DNA from: an uncultured Bacillota bacterium
GTDB taxonomy: Bacteria > Bacillota_I > Bacilli_A > Erysipelotrichales > Erysipelotrichaceae
Direction of reading: 5' to 3'
DNA: 7,161 nt
Assembly: GCA_900321955.1 (NCBI GenBank)
Contig: ONXX01000064.1
Coordinates: forward strand, 1 to 7,161
How positions within the stretch are numbered: the stretch's first letter is position 1; each line of letters opens with the position of its first letter. Under the pieces are notes generated by a model. The model worked only from the letters and a program-made list of their open reading frames with translations. It was not told the DNA's origin and did no database searches. A program made the translations under genes and the position numbers. Below are positions 5,205-7,161 of this stretch, one piece after another.

Positions 5205-5762
5205 ATGGCAATTGAAGCAGGCGATTTCAAAACAGGTTTAACTTTGATCGTTGACGGCGATCCATGGCAGGTTATAGATTTCCAGCACGTAAAACCGGGC
5301 AAGGGTGCAGCGATCCTGAGGACAAAGATGAAAAACCTCAAGACCGGTGCAACACAGGAAAGAAACTTCAATGCGAACGTCAAATTTGAGTCCGCAAACA
5401 TTGAAAAGAAACTGGTCAATTTCTCTTACGAAGTTGATGGCACCTATACCTTCATGGATATGCAGACATTTGAAACTTATGATCTTTCTTCCGAACAGAT
5501 CGGTTTCAACAAATACTTTATGGTCGACGGCCTCGAGGTCTCGCTGATGATGTTTGAAGGACAGGTCTTAACCGTCTCTGTTCCGGCCATCGTCAATCTG
5601 ACAGTTACGGAAACCAGCCCGGGTATCAAGGGTGCTTCCAACAACCAGACCAAGGATGCCGTTACGGAAACAGGTCTTACCCTGAGAGTTCCGCAGTTCA
5701 TCGAACAGGGTGAAAAGATTGCAGTCTCTACCGAAGACGGAAAGTATTCCTCAAGAGCTTAA
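5205..5762 (+). CDS. efp: Translation elongation factor P
   Basis: A complete 185-residue EF-P, the normal length. It binds between the ribosomal P and E sites and relieves stalling at polyproline stretches. The N-terminal KOW-like domain opens with EAGDFKTGLTLIVDGDPWQV and carries the tip loop HVKPGKGAAILR. K33 in PGKG corresponds to the lysine that is post-translationally modified (5-aminopentanol in B. subtilis, beta-lysine in E. coli). The two C-terminal OB domains follow: LMMFEGQVLTVSVP at about 119-132, the signature TETSPGIKG at about 140-148, and a standard ending in DGKYSSRA. The HVKPGKGAA loop is the Bacillus form. No modification enzyme (YmfI-like, EpmA/B) is recognised nearby, though the SDR gene directly downstream deserves a check because B. 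subtilis YmfI, an SDR protein, acts in EF-P modification. The hairpin of its terminator overlaps the last codons and the stop. Confidence 0.97.
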   Translation: MAIEAGDFKTGLTLIVDGDPWQVIDFQHVKPGKGAAILRTKMKNLKTGATQERNFNANVKFESANIEKKLVNFSYEVDGTYTFMDMQTFETYDLSSEQIGFNKYFMVDGLEVSLMMFEGQVLTVSVPAIVNLTVTETSPGIKGASNNQTKDAVTETGLTLRVPQFIEQGEKIAVSTEDGKYSSRA

Positions 5763-5776
5763 TTAAGCTCTTTTTT
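5753..5776 (+). terminator. efp terminator, a perfect palindrome overlapping the stop codon
   Basis: AAGAGCTT (5753-5760) and AAGCTCTT (5765-5772) are perfect complements around AATT, followed by T to 5776. The 5' arm encodes the last residues of EF-P, and the stop TAA (5760-5762) is in the apex. The next start codon is only 7 nt past the T-run. Confidence 0.8.
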
Positions 5777-5783
5777 AAAACGT

Positions 5784-6530
5784 ATGGGCAAAATTGCGTT
5801 AGTTACCGGAGCTGCCGGCGGGATCGGCAGTGCCATCGCTTTGAAATTGGCATCATGCGGTTATGATGTGGTTTTAAACTACTTTCAATCCAAGGATAAA
5901 GCGGAAGAACTGCAAGGCAGGATTCAAAAGGAATACAAAGTGAAGTGTCTGGCGATTCAGGCTGATGTGGCGAAAGAAGAAGAAGTCGATGCGATGGTCA
6001 GCAAGATCGAAGAAAAACTGGGTGGTGTTGATATCCTGATCAACAACGCTGGCATCGATCTGCCTGACCTCTTTCATCAAAAGACGGCAGAACAGTTTCG
6101 ACGGATCCTGGACGTCAACGTGGTCGGTGCCTACAACTGCGCTAAAAGAGTTTATCAGCATATGAAGGAAAACGAGTTTGGCCGCATCGTCAACATCTCT
6201 TCCACCAATGGCATCAACACCTACTATCCGATGTGTTTTGATTACGATGCCTCCAAGGCGGCACTCAATTCTTTGACCCACGATCTGGCGGTGCAGTTTT
6301 CACCATACGTCACGGTAAATGCAGTGGCACCGGGCTTCATCGGTACAGAAAAAGAACTGGATGGTTACGATGAAGAATTCCTGAAAGAGGAATGCGAAAA
6401 GATTCTGGTGAAACGCTATGGAAAACCGGAAGAAGTCGCTGAACTGGTGGCCTTCCTGGTTTCCGAAAAAGCCAATTATATAAACAACGCCATCATACGG
6501 ATTGATGGCGGTCAGATGGGAAGCTGCTAG
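5784..6530 (+). CDS. Short-chain dehydrogenase/reductase, FabG-like (possible YmfI-type)
   Basis: A complete 248-residue classical SDR with a cytosolic Rossmann fold. The nucleotide-binding glycine motif is TGAAGGIG at residues 8-15, D61-V62 follows, and NNAG is at 87-90. The catalytic tetrad is complete: N112 (DVNVVGAYN), S140 (VNISS), Y154 and K158 (YDASK). VAPGFIGTE at 181-189 is the usual PG loop, and RIDGG at 239-243 the usual end. It should catalyse an NAD(P)H-dependent keto-alcohol conversion. FabG (3-oxoacyl-ACP reductase) is the nearest common member, but no fatty-acid genes are nearby. Its position behind efp makes a role like B. subtilis YmfI, which reduces 5-aminopentanone on EF-P, an attractive inference but not proven. 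The start fits the family N-terminus exactly, yet the 7 nt between the efp terminator's T-run and the ATG hold no Shine-Dalgarno, so how it is transcribed and translated is unclear. Confidence 0.88.
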   Translation: MGKIALVTGAAGGIGSAIALKLASCGYDVVLNYFQSKDKAEELQGRIQKEYKVKCLAIQADVAKEEEVDAMVSKIEEKLGGVDILINNAGIDLPDLFHQKTAEQFRRILDVNVVGAYNCAKRVYQHMKENEFGRIVNISSTNGINTYYPMCFDYDASKAALNSLTHDLAVQFSPYVTVNAVAPGFIGTEKELDGYDEEFLKEECEKILVKRYGKPEEVAELVAFLVSEKANYINNAIIRIDGGQMGSC

Positions 6531-6544
6531 TCGGCTTCTTTTTT
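6520..6544 (+). terminator. Terminator of the SDR gene, inside converging coding ends
   Basis: Arms GAAGCTG (6520-6526) and CGGCTTC (6532-6538) form 7 bp (one G-T) around CTAGT. Six T follow at 6539-6544. The loop holds the SDR stop codon; the 3' arm and T-run encode the last residues (Lys-Lys-Glu-Ala-Asp) of the minus-strand MATE protein. On the minus strand no T-run follows, so it works in one direction only. Confidence 0.7.
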
Positions 6545-7161
6545 ATCTGTGTGAATTAAGTTGTATAAGGCAATCGGCACTTCGATCGCCAGCATGATCA
6601 GCCAGCCGATGGCCGAGGCAAAAGCGATGCCGCGTATGCCGATCCTCGGGGCAAGGATGTAGGTGAATAAGGCACGGAAGGAGATCTGCACCGTCGTGCC
6701 CAAGATGGTCATCGACATGCGACCCATGCCGCGGAAGTATCCCTGGAAACCGTTGGTCATACCCGGCAGAATGTAGAAGAAGGCCATGATCGAAAGATAG
6801 GAAGCGCCATAGGCGATGACTTCGCCGGCCGCTTCTTTTGTGACAAATAATGACACGATCTGGTGGCGCAAGAGATAGGTCGTCAAAGCGATAAAGACAC
6901 CATAGACGGCTTCCATGGCAATGCCGGTAAAGAAGCCTTTTTTGATGCGTTCGGGTTTTTTGGCACCGCGGTTCTGAGCGATGTAGGTCGAGATGGCGGA
7001 AGAGATGGACTGTTCCGGGATACAGGCAAAATCATCAGCCCGGCTCACCGCATGGAAGGCGGCGATCGAAGAGACACCCAGGGCATTGACCTGTCCCTGT
7101 ATGAGGAGTTTGCCGATCGGCTGGATGGCCTGCTGCATGGCGGTCGGGGCACCATAGCGGA
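6527..7161 (-). CDS. MATE family efflux transporter, C-terminal half (runs off right edge)
   Basis: The minus-strand frame enters at the right edge and ends with TAG at 6527-6529. About 211 residues are visible of roughly 450 in a whole MATE protein. The frame is open upstream of the internal ATG at 7136-7138 (RYGAPTAMQQAIQPIG), so that ATG is not the start. The pattern is that of the second six-helix bundle: AMQQAIQPIGKLLIQGQVN, GVSSIAAF, the conserved 'P.qai..a...y.aqN.GA' region seen as QSISSAISTYIAQNRGAKKPERIKKG, then GMTNGFQGYFRGMGRMSMTI and GIRGIAFASAIGW. Such proteins export cationic drugs or metabolites in exchange for Na+ or H+; the substrate is unknown. The short tail HTDKKEAD is cytoplasmic. 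The stop overlaps that of the converging SDR gene by 3-4 nt. Confidence 0.88.
   Translation of the reverse strand, partial: RYGAPTAMQQAIQPIGKLLIQGQVNALGVSSIAAFHAVSRADDFACIPEQSISSAISTYIAQNRGAKKPERIKKGFFTGIAMEAVYGVFIALTTYLLRHQIVSLFVTKEAAGEVIAYGASYLSIMAFFYILPGMTNGFQGYFRGMGRMSMTILGTTVQISFRALFTYILAPRIGIRGIAFASAIGWLIMLAIEVPIALYNLIHTDKKEAD

Overview
The window reads as a compact stretch of a low-to-mid GC Bacillota (Firmicutes) chromosome, probably from an anaerobic gut-type lineage. The evidence is a Bacillus-type EF-P with the HVKPGKG loop, strong AGGAGG-type ribosome binding sites in front of several genes, sigma-A-like promoters (TATAAT, TAAAAT) and short hairpin-plus-T terminators. A class such as Erysipelotrichia is possible, but I cannot prove it from this sequence. 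I see no insertion sequence, CRISPR array, tRNA or rRNA.

Layout from left to right: (1) 1-135, the last 44 codons of a protein whose end resembles the C-terminal beta-sandwich of a GH32 sucrose/fructan hydrolase. (2) 164-337, a short open frame matching only the second half of a MetRS-type tRNA-binding (OB-fold) domain, probably a remnant, followed by a terminator. (3) 439-1629 and 1701-2759, an MFS importer of fucose-permease type followed by a cytosolic beta-lactamase-fold serine hydrolase; these look like an uptake-and-hydrolysis pair. (4) 2846-3788, two small paralogous proteins with textbook double-glycine (bacteriocin-type) leaders. They flank a reverse-strand glutaredoxin-like gene, and the second peptide and the glutaredoxin are divergently transcribed from overlapping -35 elements. 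(5) 3915-5141, a PnuC-family vitamin-precursor transporter with an unusual N-terminal extension. (6) 5205-5762, translation elongation factor EF-P. (7) 5784-6530, a FabG-like short-chain dehydrogenase that starts directly behind the efp terminator without a Shine-Dalgarno sequence. (8) 6527-7161 (minus), the C-terminal half of a MATE efflux pump, cut by the window edge.

Most genes look like single-gene units bounded by terminators. The exception is the MFS/serine hydrolase pair, which may be one operon. The part most likely to be undescribed is the peptide / glutaredoxin / peptide block at 2846-3788. Both peptides carry an N-terminal signal of the kind cleaved by C39-peptidase ABC exporters. 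Each has a roughly 55-60 residue putative mature part with exactly one cysteine and a shared AYI-x3-W ending, and a CPYC thiol-redox protein lies between them. No exporter is visible in this window.
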